Of a stretch of DNA of 64,000 nucleotides, positions 27,425 to 36,878 are shown one piece after another. Location: assembly GCA_016791265.1 (NCBI GenBank), contig JAEUMY010000023.1, positions 62,001-126,000 of the forward strand. The letters are read 5' to 3'. The position numbers were made by a program, and so were the translations under genes. This DNA is from Betaproteobacteria bacterium. GTDB taxonomy: Bacteria > Pseudomonadota > Gammaproteobacteria > Burkholderiales > Usitatibacteraceae. The notes below the pieces were generated by a model. The model saw only the letters and a list, made by a program, of their open reading frames with translations. It did no database searches and was not told the DNA's origin. The stretch's first letter is position 1. Each line of letters opens with the position of its first letter.

Positions 27425-28078
27425 ATGACGACCGCGCCGCTCATCTCCGCCGAAGCCCTGACGCACCGCTACGCGGATCGCGTCGTGTTGGAACTGCCGC
27501 GCTGGCAGGTCGATACGGGCGGGCACACATTGGTTCTCGGCCCGTCAGGTTCGGGCAAGAGCACGTTGTTGTCGATACTGGCCGGGCTGCTTTCGCCCAC
27601 GTCAGGCAAGGTGCTGGTTGACGGTTTTGACATCACGGGAGCGAGCCAGCGTGAGCGCGACGCATGGCGTGCGCGCAAGGTGGGCTTCGTGATGCAGCGC
27701 CTGCATCTCATCAGCGCGTTGACGGTGGAACAGAATCTCGCGTTGGCTCAGACACTCGCTGGGGTGGAGCGAGACACCGCGCGCATCCGCGACACGTTGG
27801 CGAAACTCGGCGTCGCCGGCAAGGCCGGTCAGCGACCGCACGAACTTTCCGTTGGCGAAGCGCAGCGTGTCGCCATCGCGCGCGCCGTGCTGCATCGCCC
27901 GGCGCTACTCCTGGCTGATGAGCCGACTTCGGCGCTGGATGACGCATCCTGCGACGCCGCGTTGGCGCTTCTGGAAGCCGCCGCCGCCGAGTCGGGGGCG
28001 ACGCTGATCGTGGCGACCCACGATCAACGCATCAAGTCGCGCTTCGGCGAACCGCTTCTGCTGGGGGGCGCGGCATGA
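27425..28078 (+). CDS. ABC transporter ATP-binding protein (LolD/MacB type)
   Basis: 217 residues: Walker A G-P-S-G-S-G-K-S-T, signature L-S-V-G-E-A-Q-R, Walker B L-L-L-A-D-E-P-T-S. It pairs with the permease that follows (ATGA overlap). The start is 7 bases after the second cobW gene. The ABC, permease and DUF3299 set resembles a zinc-responsive set described in Pseudomonas. Confidence 0.93.
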   Translation: MTTAPLISAEALTHRYADRVVLELPRWQVDTGGHTLVLGPSGSGKSTLLSILAGLLSPTSGKVLVDGFDITGASQRERDAWRARKVGFVMQRLHLISALTVEQNLALAQTLAGVERDTARIRDTLAKLGVAGKAGQRPHELSVGEAQRVAIARAVLHRPALLLADEPTSALDDASCDAALALLEAAAAESGATLIVATHDQRIKSRFGEPLLLGGAA

Positions 28079-29394
28079 ACATCCTGCAACTTGTCTTTGC
28101 CTATCTCAAGCACCGCCCATGGTTGACCCTGTTGAATGTGTTGCTGCTGGCACTCGGCATCGCGACCCTGACCGTGATGTTGCTCTTCGCGCATCAGGCC
28201 GAGGATCGCTTGCGCCGCGACTCGAAGGGCGTGGACCTCGTCATCGGCGCCAAGGGCAGCCCGCTGCAGCTCATCCTGTCCACGGTCTATCACATCGATG
28301 TGCCCAACGGAAACATCAAGCTGGCCGACGCCGAGACCGTGCTGGCCGACCCGATGGTGAAGCGCGCCATTCCGCTCGCGCTGGGGGACAGTTTCCAAAG
28401 TTTTCGCATCGTCGGCACCGGGACCGCGTTTCTGGAATTGCAAAACGCGAAGCTGGCCGAGGGCGTGGTTTGGAAACAGCCGCTTGAGGCGGTGCTGGGT
28501 GCCGAGGCGGCGAAAAAGACCGGCCTCAAGATCGGCGCACGGTTCATCGGCTCGCATGGCTTGGGCGGTGGCGGCGAAGGACACGTGCATGCACCTTACA
28601 CGGTCACCGGCATTCTCGCGCCGACAGGCAGTGTGATGGACCGCCTGATTCTCACCAGCGTCGAAAGTGTCTGGAAGGCGCATGAGTATGAGACGCCCAA
28701 GCCCGCGCTGGCCGACCTCTTGAAGGGGGTGCTGGCGCGCGACCCGAACGTGGCGCCGAAGCAGGAATCGCCCCCGGCGCAAGCGAAGAAGGACGATCAC
28801 GACCACCATGATCATGATGGCCATGATCATTCCGCGCACAGCGAACCGGGCAAGGAGGTGACTGCCTTCCTCGTGCAGTATGCCTCCCCGCTGGCCGTCG
28901 CGGTCTTCCCGCGCATGGTGCAGAACACGGGTGCGTTGCAGGCGGCGCAGCCGGCTTACGAGACCGCGCGGCTCTTGTCGATGATGGGCTTTGCGCTGGA
29001 TGCGTTGCGAATATTCGCAGGTGTGCTGATCCTCGCATCAGCCCTCGGACTCTTCATCGCGCTCATCAATGCGTTGAACGAGCGGGAGACCGACCTTGCC
29101 CTGATGCGCCTGCTCGGCGCCAGCCCGGCCCGGCTCGCCGCCCAGGCCTTGGCCGAAAGCATGACGCTCACTCTGGCGGGCGCTATACTGGGCCTCGTTT
29201 TGGGGCATGCTGCCACGCATCTCCTTGGACAGTGGCTGGAAGCCACGCGCCAGGTGCAGATGACGGGCATGTTGTGGCTCCCCGAAGAGTGGGCGCTCAT
29301 CGGTGGCGCGCTGGTGCTGGGTTTTCTGGCCGCGCTGTGGCCGGCCTGGCGCATCAGCCGTCAGGATGTCGCGCCGGTTTTGGCGAGAAGGTAA
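28075..29394 (+). CDS. FtsX-like ABC permease with His-rich periplasmic loop
   Basis: 439 residues: one N-terminal helix (about 12-35), a large periplasmic domain, and three C-terminal helices, the MacB/LolC layout. A metal-binding-like loop near residues 240-258 reads D-D-H-D-H-H-D-H-D-G-H-D-H-S-A-H. The loop suggests it senses or handles zinc rather than moving lipoproteins, but the cargo is unknown. Confidence 0.9.
   Translation: MNILQLVFAYLKHRPWLTLLNVLLLALGIATLTVMLLFAHQAEDRLRRDSKGVDLVIGAKGSPLQLILSTVYHIDVPNGNIKLADAETVLADPMVKRAIPLALGDSFQSFRIVGTGTAFLELQNAKLAEGVVWKQPLEAVLGAEAAKKTGLKIGARFIGSHGLGGGGEGHVHAPYTVTGILAPTGSVMDRLILTSVESVWKAHEYETPKPALADLLKGVLARDPNVAPKQESPPAQAKKDDHDHHDHDGHDHSAHSEPGKEVTAFLVQYASPLAVAVFPRMVQNTGALQAAQPAYETARLLSMMGFALDALRIFAGVLILASALGLFIALINALNERETDLALMRLLGASPARLAAQALAESMTLTLAGAILGLVLGHAATHLLGQWLEATRQVQMTGMLWLPEEWALIGGALVLGFLAALWPAWRISRQDVAPVLARR
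29007..29018. repeat. Interspersed palindrome GCGAATATTCGC
   Basis: Inside the permease at its second membrane helix, read as L-R-I-F-A-G. Confidence 0.95.
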
Positions 29395-29397
29395 TTC

Positions 29398-29883
29398 ATG
29401 CACATGAAGTCATTCACGATTCGATCATTCTCTTTCACGCTGGCGTTGACGTTCGCGGCGAGCGCGTTCGCGCAGTTGCCGCCACCACCCAAGCAGAGCG
29501 GGCCGGTGGTGGTCGATCCCGCGCCCGCAGGCACCATTCCCTGGCCACTCTTGCAGCAGGCCAAGACGATTCAATTGCCGAACAAGAAATTCGGCCCCCA
29601 GTTCACCAAAGAGATCAAGGAGCTGGACAAGCAGGAGGTGAAGCTCTACGGCTTCATGATGCCGCTGGATCAATCCGAAAAGCAGAAGCGCTTCCTGCTC
29701 GCCGCCTGGCCACCGCACTGCAACTTCTGCATGCCTGGCGGGCCGGAGTCCATCATCGAGGTGTTGGCGTCCGAGCCGATCAAGTTCTCGTATGAACCCA
29801 TCGTGCTGGCTGGCAAGATGCATGTGCTGGAAAACGACATCGTGTACTACCGCCTGACCGACGCCAAGTCGGTGAAGTTCTAG
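29398..29883 (+). CDS. DUF3299 secreted protein
   Basis: 161 residues with a signal peptide (S-F-T-L-A-L-T-F-A-A-S-A-F-A, cleavage after A-F-A). The mature part has L-Y-G-F-M-M-P-L-D and P-H-C-N-F-C-M-P-G, a C-x-x-C that could bind metal. It is 3 bases after the permease. DUF3299 proteins often accompany this type of ABC exporter; function is unproven. Confidence 0.9.
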   Translation: MHMKSFTIRSFSFTLALTFAASAFAQLPPPPKQSGPVVVDPAPAGTIPWPLLQQAKTIQLPNKKFGPQFTKEIKELDKQEVKLYGFMMPLDQSEKQKRFLLAAWPPHCNFCMPGGPESIIEVLASEPIKFSYEPIVLAGKMHVLENDIVYYRLTDAKSVKF

Positions 29884-29884
29884 C

Positions 29885-31021
29885 GTGGCGACGCCACCGT
29901 CCAGAACCGCCCCGCCGCCGCGACCCGCCGCGCCCGCAGGCACCCGGCCCGCGCCGGCGCCCGCGCCCGGTTTCTCGCCGAACGCGTCCGGCCAGTTCAA
30001 CGCGGCCGAGCTTGCCGATGGCGTGCTCTCGCCGCTGCATGAGGCGGCGGTGCTGTACGCGGCGGACTACTACGACGCAACCGCCGATGTGCTGAAGGAG
30101 CATCTGCGCGATATCGCCGGCAAGAACAACATCCGCGCGTGGCTGATGATGTTCGATTTCTACCAGATCACCCATAACCGCAAGGAGTTCGATGCGCTGT
30201 CGATCCTCTTCACGGTGAAGTGGGAGCGCTCGCCCCCCATCTGGGTGGAGAGCGAGGCCGGCGATCCGCGCCGCAAGGAAAAGCGCGAACACAAGGATTT
30301 CTTCCCCATTAAGCCCGGGGCGGACGGCGCGCTTTTGCCCGAGATCGACCGCTTCGAGGTGTTCGTGAAGGAGATGGGCAGCGCCCGCATCGACTTCGGC
30401 AAAGTGAAAGCCATCCTCGCCGAAGAGGCGGAGTTGTTCAGCCTCGTGCTGCAACGGGTGCGCAAGGCCAAGATGTTCTTGTGGTTCAACGGCTTCAATG
30501 ACTTCACGGCCCTGCTGAAGAAGTGCATCAACGACACGCCCGGCCCCCGATCGCGCGGCTACTGGAACCTCCTGTTCGAGTTGTACATCCTCGACGGCAA
30601 GCTGAACGAGTATGAGGACCTGGGCCTTGAGTACGCGGTCGCGTTCGAGGCATCGCCGCCGGCATGGGAAGCGGTGAACCGACCGACCGGCACGCCCGTG
30701 GCCGATGCGGCGGCCGACACCGGCAAGTTCGCGCCGGCCGCGGTGGGTTTTCCGCTGAAGGGCGTCATCAGCGCCGCCAGCAAGGATGCGTTGAACCAGC
30801 TTGCCGTGTACGCCAACACCCACGATGAAGTGGTCATCGACACCAGCGCGCTGTTGCGCATCGACTTCGCCTTCGCCGGCCAGTTTTTCGAAGCCATCCG
30901 CGCGATTCATCTTTCCGGCAAGCGCGTCATCCTGTCCAACCTCAACGAGTTGGTGGCGGGTTTGCTCGAAGTTTTTGGCATGAGCAAACATGCCATCTTG
31001 ATGCGAAAGAAGTCGACCTAG
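29885..31021 (+). CDS. STAS-domain protein
   Basis: 378 residues from a GTG. A Pro/Ala-rich, disordered N-terminus (about 1-45) precedes a helical middle region and a C-terminal STAS-like domain: V-V-I-D-T-S-A-L-L-R-I-D-F, then R-V-I-L-S-N-L-N-E-L-V. STAS domains act in anti-sigma or transporter control. Proteins of this type lie upstream of hslV in betaproteobacteria. Confidence 0.8.
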   Translation: MATPPSRTAPPPRPAAPAGTRPAPAPAPGFSPNASGQFNAAELADGVLSPLHEAAVLYAADYYDATADVLKEHLRDIAGKNNIRAWLMMFDFYQITHNRKEFDALSILFTVKWERSPPIWVESEAGDPRRKEKREHKDFFPIKPGADGALLPEIDRFEVFVKEMGSARIDFGKVKAILAEEAELFSLVLQRVRKAKMFLWFNGFNDFTALLKKCINDTPGPRSRGYWNLLFELYILDGKLNEYEDLGLEYAVAFEASPPAWEAVNRPTGTPVADAAADTGKFAPAAVGFPLKGVISAASKDALNQLAVYANTHDEVVIDTSALLRIDFAFAGQFFEAIRAIHLSGKRVILSNLNELVAGLLEVFGMSKHAILMRKKST

Positions 31022-31056
31022 GGAATCGGGGATCGGGAATGGTCGATAGCGGGGTT

Positions 31057-31068
31057 GCGAATATTCGC
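31057..31068. repeat. Interspersed palindrome GCGAATATTCGC
   Basis: Intergenic, between the STAS gene and hslV. Confidence 0.95.
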
Positions 31069-31150
31069 CATACCCTCTTGATTTCCAGCGTCCCATCTCG
31101 ACATCAGCTTTGCGCGTGTTGACCAATGCAAGCGGTCCTCCCCGCTATTC

Positions 31151-31199
31151 CCTATCTCCTATCTCCTATCTCCTATCTCCTATCTCCTATCACCTATCC
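31151..31199. repeat. Tandem heptamer repeat upstream of hslV
   Basis: Seven consecutive 7-base units: five perfect CCTATCT, then CCTATCA and CCTATCC. The array ends 21 bases before the hslV ATG, so copy-number change would alter leader length. Confidence 0.95.
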
Positions 31200-31220
31200 C
31201 CCAGCCGTTCCCCTGAACAA

Positions 31221-31766
31221 ATGTCCGATCCCCAGCAGTTTCACGGCACCACCATCGTCTCCGCGCGACGCGGCGCGTCCGTCGCCATGGGTGGCGATGG
31301 CCAGGTCACGCTCGGCAGCATTGTCATCAAGGCCAGCGCCCGCAAGGTGCGGCGCATCCACAACGACAAGATTCTCGCCGGTTTCGCCGGCGCCACGGCC
31401 GACGCGTTCACGCTCTTCGAGCGCTTCGAGGCCAAGCTGGACAAACACCAGGGCAACCTCATGCGTTCCGCCATCGAGCTCGCCAAGGACTGGCGTACCG
31501 ACCGCATCCTGCGCCGCCTGGAGGCGATGTTGGCTGTCGCGGATCGCGAGGCGTCTCTCATCATCACCGGCACGGGTGATGTGCTGGAACCGGAGAAGGG
31601 CCTGATCGCCATCGGTTCCGGTGGCGCCTATGCGCAATCCGCCGCCATCGCGCTGCTGGAGAACACCGATTTGCCGCCCGCCGACATCGTCAAGAAGTCA
31701 CTCGTCATCGCCGGCGATCTTTGCATTTACACCAATCAGAATCACGTGATCGAAGTGCTTGAGTGA
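31221..31766 (+). CDS. hslV: ATP-dependent protease subunit HslV
   Basis: 181 residues. The catalytic Thr follows a 9-residue propeptide: H-G then T-T-I-V-S-A-R-R. It is the peptidase ring of the HslUV proteasome-like complex. It precedes hslU by 76 bases. The leader contains the heptamer array. Confidence 0.97.
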   Translation: MSDPQQFHGTTIVSARRGASVAMGGDGQVTLGSIVIKASARKVRRIHNDKILAGFAGATADAFTLFERFEAKLDKHQGNLMRSAIELAKDWRTDRILRRLEAMLAVADREASLIITGTGDVLEPEKGLIAIGSGGAYAQSAAIALLENTDLPPADIVKKSLVIAGDLCIYTNQNHVIEVLE

Positions 31767-31833
31767 GGCGGTAGGCGGAAGGCGCGAGGCGGACTGCCTC
31801 CAGCCCCCGCCTGCCTCCTCCCGCCTTCCGCCT
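31766..31833. repeat. Long imperfect inverted repeat between hslV and hslU
   Basis: GGCGGAAGGCG (31774-31784) pairs with CGCCTTCCGCC (31822-31832), and the stem continues through GAGGCGG / CTGCCTC. It may stabilise the hslV transcript or set the hslV:hslU ratio. Confidence 0.6.
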
Positions 31834-31842
31834 CCCCAAACC

Positions 31843-33183
31843 ATGTCCTCCATGACCCCGCAGGAAATCGTCTCCGAACTCGACAAGCACATCGTCGGCC
31901 AGCACGCGGCCAAGCGCGCGGTGGCCATCGCCTTGCGCAATCGCTGGCGGCGCTCGCAGGTGCCGGAGCCGCTTCGCAATGAAATCACGCCCAAGAACAT
32001 CCTCATGATCGGGCCGACGGGCGTGGGCAAGACCGAGATCGCGCGACGGCTCGCCAAGCTTGCCAACGCGCCCTTCATCAAGGTCGAGGCCACCAAGTTC
32101 ACCGAAGTGGGTTATGTCGGTCGCGATGTCGATTCCATCATTCGCGACCTCGCGGAGATTTCCGTGAAGCAGGCGCGCGAGCAGGCCACGCTTCGTGTGC
32201 GGCACCGCGCCGAGGACAATGCGGAAGAACGCATTCTCGATGCACTCCTGCCCGGCCCGCGCGGCAGCTTCGACTTCTATGCTGAACAGAAGGAAGCGCC
32301 TCCTGATGAAGCCAACGCCACGCGTCAGAAATTCCGCAAGATGCTGCGCGAGGGCAAGCTGGATGATCGCGAAATCGAGATCGAGGTTTCCGCCTCGCCC
32401 GGCCAGATGGAAATCTTCGGCCCGCCCGGCATGGAAGAACTCACCCAGCAGATTCAGGGCATGTTCCAGAATCTGGGTCAGGGCCGCCGCCGCACGCGCA
32501 AGATGAAAGTGGCCGATGCGTTCAAGCTCATCACCGACGAAGAAGCGCTGAAGCTCGTCAACGACGACGAATTGAAGCTTGAAGCTGTGCGCAACGTCGA
32601 ACAAAACGGCATCGTGTTCATCGACGAGATCGACAAAATCGCGAGCCGCAGCGAGATGCAAGGCGCCGACGTGTCGCGCCAGGGCGTGCAGCGCGACCTG
32701 CTACCGCTGGTGGAGGGCACGACCATCTCCACCAAGTATGGCATGGTGAAGACCGATCACATTCTCTTCATCGCGTCGGGCGCCTTTCATCTCGCCAAGC
32801 CGTCCGACCTCATCCCCGAGTTGCAGGGGCGGCTCCCCATTCGGGTGGAGCTGACTTCTCTGTCGGTCGATGACTTCCAGAAAATCCTCACCACCACCGA
32901 CGCCTGTCTCACGCGCCAGTACGAGGCGCTGCTGGAAACCGAGACGGTCAATCTCGAGTTCACCGAGGACGCCGTGAAGCGCCTCGCCGAGATCGCGTTT
33001 TCCGTGAACGAGAAGACCGAGAACATCGGCGCGCGCCGGCTCTACACGGTGATGGAGAAGTTGTTGGAGGAAATCTCGTTCGACGCCGGCAAGCAGAGTC
33101 ACGTCAAGGTCGACGCCGCGTATGTCGACGAGCGCCTGGCGGGGCTCGCCCAGAGCGAGGATTTGGCGCGGTACATTCTTTGA
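31843..33183 (+). CDS. hslU: ATPase HslU
   Basis: 446 residues (or 443 from ATG 31852). Walker [10 protein letters not shown], Walker [10 protein letters not shown], and the N-terminal [15 protein letters not shown]. The C-terminal sequence L-A-R-Y-I-L docks into HslV. It unfolds substrates for HslV. Confidence 0.97.
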   Translation: MSSMTPQEIVSELDKHIVGQHAAKRAVAIALRNRWRRSQVPEPLRNEITPKNILMIGPTGVGKTEIARRLAKLANAPFIKVEATKFTEVGYVGRDVDSIIRDLAEISVKQAREQATLRVRHRAEDNAEERILDALLPGPRGSFDFYAEQKEAPPDEANATRQKFRKMLREGKLDDREIEIEVSASPGQMEIFGPPGMEELTQQIQGMFQNLGQGRRRTRKMKVADAFKLITDEEALKLVNDDELKLEAVRNVEQNGIVFIDEIDKIASRSEMQGADVSRQGVQRDLLPLVEGTTISTKYGMVKTDHILFIASGAFHLAKPSDLIPELQGRLPIRVELTSLSVDDFQKILTTTDACLTRQYEALLETETVNLEFTEDAVKRLAEIAFSVNEKTENIGARRLYTVMEKLLEEISFDAGKQSHVKVDAAYVDERLAGLAQSEDLARYIL

Positions 33184-33190
33184 GGCCGAC

Positions 33191-35689
33191 ATGAGTGCGG
33201 GTGATGCGCAATCGCTGATCGAGCAGGCGCTGCGCCTGCATCGGCAAGGCGCACGCGCCGAAGCGCGCAAGCTGTACCAGGCCGCGATAGCCATGTCGCC
33301 CGACGATGCCGCGTGCAACTACTACCTCGGCATTCTGCTCCACGAAATCGCTGATCCTGTCACCGCCATCCGGCATCTCAGCCGCGCGACGCGGCTTCGT
33401 CCTGATCAGGCCGCATGGGTGTCGGACCTGGGCGCGGTGTGCGTGGCAGCCGGCGATGCGCGCGGTGCGATCGACGCCTTCTCCAAGCTCGTTCAACTCG
33501 CACCGGACAGGTCTGATGTCTGGGGCCAACTGGGTGATCTGCATCGGGCAGCCGGAGACGCGGACCGGGCTCGCGAATGCTATTCAAGGGCGCTCGCGCT
33601 GGCGCCTGCGATGAGCGCTGCGAGCCACAATCTCGCCTTGCTGTTGGCTGACGGGCGCGAACTCGACGCCGCCCTGGCCGTGGTGGAGGCGGCGTTGGGC
33701 CGTGCGCCCGACCATGGCCCGCTCCATGTTGTCCGCGGCATTGTCCTCGCGAGACGGAATGAGCCGCACCAGGCGCGTGAAAGCTTTCAGCGCGCGCTCG
33801 AACTCGATGGCACGCTGGATGAAGCCCGGTTGCACCTCGGACTGACGTTGATCGAGCTCGGTGAGTCGCATGCCGCGCAGGCAGCGCTCGCGGCCATCGC
33901 GGCTGATTCGCCGTTTCAGCCGTTGGCGCTGGCCGGGCTTGCGGATATCGCCTCCGCGCGCGGCAAGCACAAGGCGGCCATCGGCTTGTACGAAGCATCG
34001 CTTGACCGCCGGCCGGATCAACCCTCGGTGCTGAACAACCTGGGCATGGCGCTGACTCGCATCGGCGAGTCCGCGCATGCGGTGACCGTTCTGAGTCGTT
34101 CGTTGGCGCTGGCGCCCGACGCGGCCGACGTGCTGTCCAATCTGGGCAATGCGCAGCTGGCGCTCGGCGATACGGCGGCGGCGGAAGCCGCCTTGCGCCA
34201 AGCCATTGCGCTTGCGCCGGAGGACGCGCGTTATGCGGCCAACCTGGGCAATGCCCTCTGGGTGGCTGGCCGTCTCGCGGAGGCCGAAGCGGCGTGCCGG
34301 CGCGCGATCGAACTGGACCCCCTGCAGGGCGTCGGCTGGGGAAATCTCGGCACGGTTTTGCGCGACCAAGCGCGGTTCGAGGAGGCGGTCGCCAGTTATC
34401 GCAGGGCCGTCGAGCTGGAGCCGGCGTCTCCGGCGCATCTCAGCAACTTGCTCTACGCGCTCTGCTATGTGAGTGACATCACGCCGGAACAATTGCTCGC
34501 GGAGCATCGAGAATATTCGCGTCGCTTCGAGGCGCCGCTGAAAGCCGGCATCCCGCCGCACGCCAACAGCAAGATGGCCGACCGGAAACTGAGGATCGGA
34601 TATGTGTCGGCGGACTTCAAGAATCACCCTGTCGCGCACTTTCTGCTCCCGCTGCTGCAAGAACACGACAAGGCGGAATTTGAGATTCATGCGTACTCAT
34701 CCACGCCGGTCAACGATGCGATCACCGCGCAATGCCGTGCGCAGGTGGACCGTTGGGTGGAGTGCTCCGGGCTGGACGATGACGAATTGGCAGCCAGAAT
34801 CCGCCGAGACGACATTGATGTATTGATTGATCTGTCCGGACACACGGCGGGCAATCGCCTGCCTGCGTTGTGTCGCAAACCCGCGCCCGTTCAGATGACC
34901 TATCTCGGCTATCCGGCCACAACGGGGCTGGACGCGATTGACTATCGCATCACGAGCCGCGTGAATGAGGGCCCGAGCGCGGAAAAGGGCTACGCCGAGC
35001 GCCTCGTGTGCCTGACCCACGGGCACTACGCGATGAAGCCTGCTTCCGATTGGCCGCGCGCGCGCCCGGCGCCCTGCGTCACGAAGGGCCATGTCACCTT
35101 CGGCTCATTCAACAACGCCAACAAGCTCGGCGACGAGTGCCTTGGCGTCTGGCAGCGGATCATGGCGCGGGTGCCGAGCTCACGGCTCGTCTTGTTGGCT
35201 GTCCCGGATGAAACGGCCCGTCAAAGGATTCTTCGTGTTCTCAATCAGGCGGGCATCGGGGCGGAGAGAGTGCGCTTCGAAGGTCGGCTGCCGCGACGGA
35301 AGTTCATGGACGCCATGCTGGACGTGGACATTTCGCTGGATTCGTTTCCCATGAACGGCGGAACGACGACCATCGAGGCGATCTGCATGGGCATACCCGT
35401 GGTCGCGATGTTGGGTCGGCGCTATGTGTCGCGTGCCAGTGCGGGCATTCTCGCGAGCGGTGGACTGGACCGTTTCATAGCCGCGGACAAAGAGGCGTAT
35501 GTCGAACTCGCCGCCAATCTGGCCGCCGACCCGGCGGGGATTGCGCGCTTGCGCGAGGAATTGCGAGGCGTGGCCATGACCTCGCCGGTGACCGATGTAC
35601 AAGGCCTCGCCCGACGAATCGAGGCGGCGTATCGCGAGGCTTGGAAAGCGTGGTGCGCGGGAGGAGCGGTGGTCGCGCCGGGCGACTGA
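33191..35689 (+). CDS. TPR protein with GT41 (OGT-like) glycosyltransferase domain
   Basis: 832 residues. Residues 1-430 are about twelve tetratricopeptide repeats; residues 460-830 form an O-GlcNAc transferase (SPINDLY-type) domain, with L-R-I-G-Y-V-S-A-D-F, D-L-S-G-H-T-A-G-N-R and S-F-P-M-N-G-G-T-T-T. The start is 7 bases after hslU, so it may share that transcript. Likely substrates are proteins or surface glycans. Confidence 0.92.
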   Translation: MSAGDAQSLIEQALRLHRQGARAEARKLYQAAIAMSPDDAACNYYLGILLHEIADPVTAIRHLSRATRLRPDQAAWVSDLGAVCVAAGDARGAIDAFSKLVQLAPDRSDVWGQLGDLHRAAGDADRARECYSRALALAPAMSAASHNLALLLADGRELDAALAVVEAALGRAPDHGPLHVVRGIVLARRNEPHQARESFQRALELDGTLDEARLHLGLTLIELGESHAAQAALAAIAADSPFQPLALAGLADIASARGKHKAAIGLYEASLDRRPDQPSVLNNLGMALTRIGESAHAVTVLSRSLALAPDAADVLSNLGNAQLALGDTAAAEAALRQAIALAPEDARYAANLGNALWVAGRLAEAEAACRRAIELDPLQGVGWGNLGTVLRDQARFEEAVASYRRAVELEPASPAHLSNLLYALCYVSDITPEQLLAEHREYSRRFEAPLKAGIPPHANSKMADRKLRIGYVSADFKNHPVAHFLLPLLQEHDKAEFEIHAYSSTPVNDAITAQCRAQVDRWVECSGLDDDELAARIRRDDIDVLIDLSGHTAGNRLPALCRKPAPVQMTYLGYPATTGLDAIDYRITSRVNEGPSAEKGYAERLVCLTHGHYAMKPASDWPRARPAPCVTKGHVTFGSFNNANKLGDECLGVWQRIMARVPSSRLVLLAVPDETARQRILRVLNQAGIGAERVRFEGRLPRRKFMDAMLDVDISLDSFPMNGGTTTIEAICMGIPVVAMLGRRYVSRASAGILASGGLDRFIAADKEAYVELAANLAADPAGIARLREELRGVAMTSPVTDVQGLARRIEAAYREAWKAWCAGGAVVAPGD
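34509..34520. repeat. Interspersed palindrome, one mismatch (GAGAATATTCGC)
   Basis: Inside the TPR-GT41 gene between its two domains, read as R-E-Y-S-R. Confidence 0.85.
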
Positions 35690-35753
35690 GTTCCATCCAA
35701 ACCGGAATTGTTCTCGCGTTGTGCCATGCTCGCCCTCAGGAAGTGAAAACCTC

Positions 35754-36854
35754 ATGGCACTCGACAAACGCCTTGCCGGCAACGCGCCCTTGAAGGGCCG
35801 CGGCGCGGTCGGCAACCCCCAACATCGCTTTGATGCGCTCACGCGAGAGGCATTCGATGACGGCTGGTCATTGGATACTGACGCCGGCGAAGCGACCGCG
35901 GCATTGCGTACCCAGATCACCGAGGAACTGGCGAAGAGCATCCTCACCCGCAATCAGTCCCCCGACCTTCCTTTCGGCCTGTCGCTGAACCCTTACCGCG
36001 GGTGCGAGCATGGCTGCACCTACTGCTATGCGCGGCCGACCCACAGCTATCTCAACCTCTCGCCGGGGTTGGATTTCGAGGCGCGAATATTCGCCAAGGT
36101 GAACGCGCCTGAACTGCTGTCAAAGGCATTGTCGCGCCCAGACTATCGCTGCGAGCCCATCGCTTTCGGCGTCAACACCGATGCCTATCAGCCCGTGGAG
36201 CGGCGCTACCGCATCACCCGTCGTTTGCTGGAGGTCTGCGAGGCGTTTGGCCAACCCGTAGGGCTCATCACCAAGTCGGCGCGGATCGAGAATGACCTCG
36301 ACATCCTGGTCCGGATGGCGTCGCGGCGCTTGGTCCACGTCACGATGTCCATCACCACGCTGGACTCGTCGGTCTCACGCTCCATGGAGCCGCGCACCTC
36401 AGCGCCTGCGCGCCGCGTGGAGACCGTGCGGCGTCTCGCCGCCGCCGGCATTCCCGTGAGTGTGAACGTGGCGCCCATCGTGCCGTTTCTCACGGATCAC
36501 GAGTTGGAGCGCATCCTGGAGACCGTCGCCGAAGTCGGTGCAGAAGGCGCCAGCTACATCGTGCTGCGTCTCCCCTGGGAGGTGCTGGGAATTTTCGGTG
36601 ACTGGCTCGAGGCGCATTTCCCGCTGAAAGCCGCGCACGTCATGAGTCGCGTCAAGGCCCTGCGCGATGGCAAGGCCAACGACCCGCGCTTCGGCTCGCG
36701 CATGACCGGGGAGGGTGTTTACGCCGATCTGTTGCGCCAGCGGTTTGAGACCACCTGTCGCCGCCTTGGGCTTGACCGTGGGGGGCGGCAACGCATGCGC
36801 ACACTGGATGTGACGCGGTTCAAGGCGCCGTCCGGGCAGCAGGATCTCTTCTGA
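35754..36854 (+). CDS. PA0069-family radical SAM protein
   Basis: 366 residues. The [4Fe-4S] motif is C-E-H-G-C-T-Y-C in Y-R-G-C-E-H-G-C-T-Y-C-Y-A-R, as in SplB-like repair enzymes. N-terminal L-K-G-R-G-A and the L-S-P-G-L-D-F-E stretch are family features. The start follows AGGAAG. The chemistry in this family is unknown. Confidence 0.92.
   Translation: MALDKRLAGNAPLKGRGAVGNPQHRFDALTREAFDDGWSLDTDAGEATAALRTQITEELAKSILTRNQSPDLPFGLSLNPYRGCEHGCTYCYARPTHSYLNLSPGLDFEARIFAKVNAPELLSKALSRPDYRCEPIAFGVNTDAYQPVERRYRITRRLLEVCEAFGQPVGLITKSARIENDLDILVRMASRRLVHVTMSITTLDSSVSRSMEPRTSAPARRVETVRRLAAAGIPVSVNVAPIVPFLTDHELERILETVAEVGAEGASYIVLRLPWEVLGIFGDWLEAHFPLKAAHVMSRVKALRDGKANDPRFGSRMTGEGVYADLLRQRFETTCRRLGLDRGGRQRMRTLDVTRFKAPSGQQDLF
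36083..36094. repeat. Interspersed palindrome GCGAATATTCGC
   Basis: Inside the radical SAM gene, read as A-R-I-F-A-K just after the L-S-P-G-L-D-F-E segment. Confidence 0.95.
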
Positions 36855-36878
36855 GCGCGTGGCGCGGCCAGCACGGCG

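Noticed and set aside
31151-31199. Possible CRISPR array
   Set aside because: Units are 7 bases with no spacers; a simple tandem repeat.
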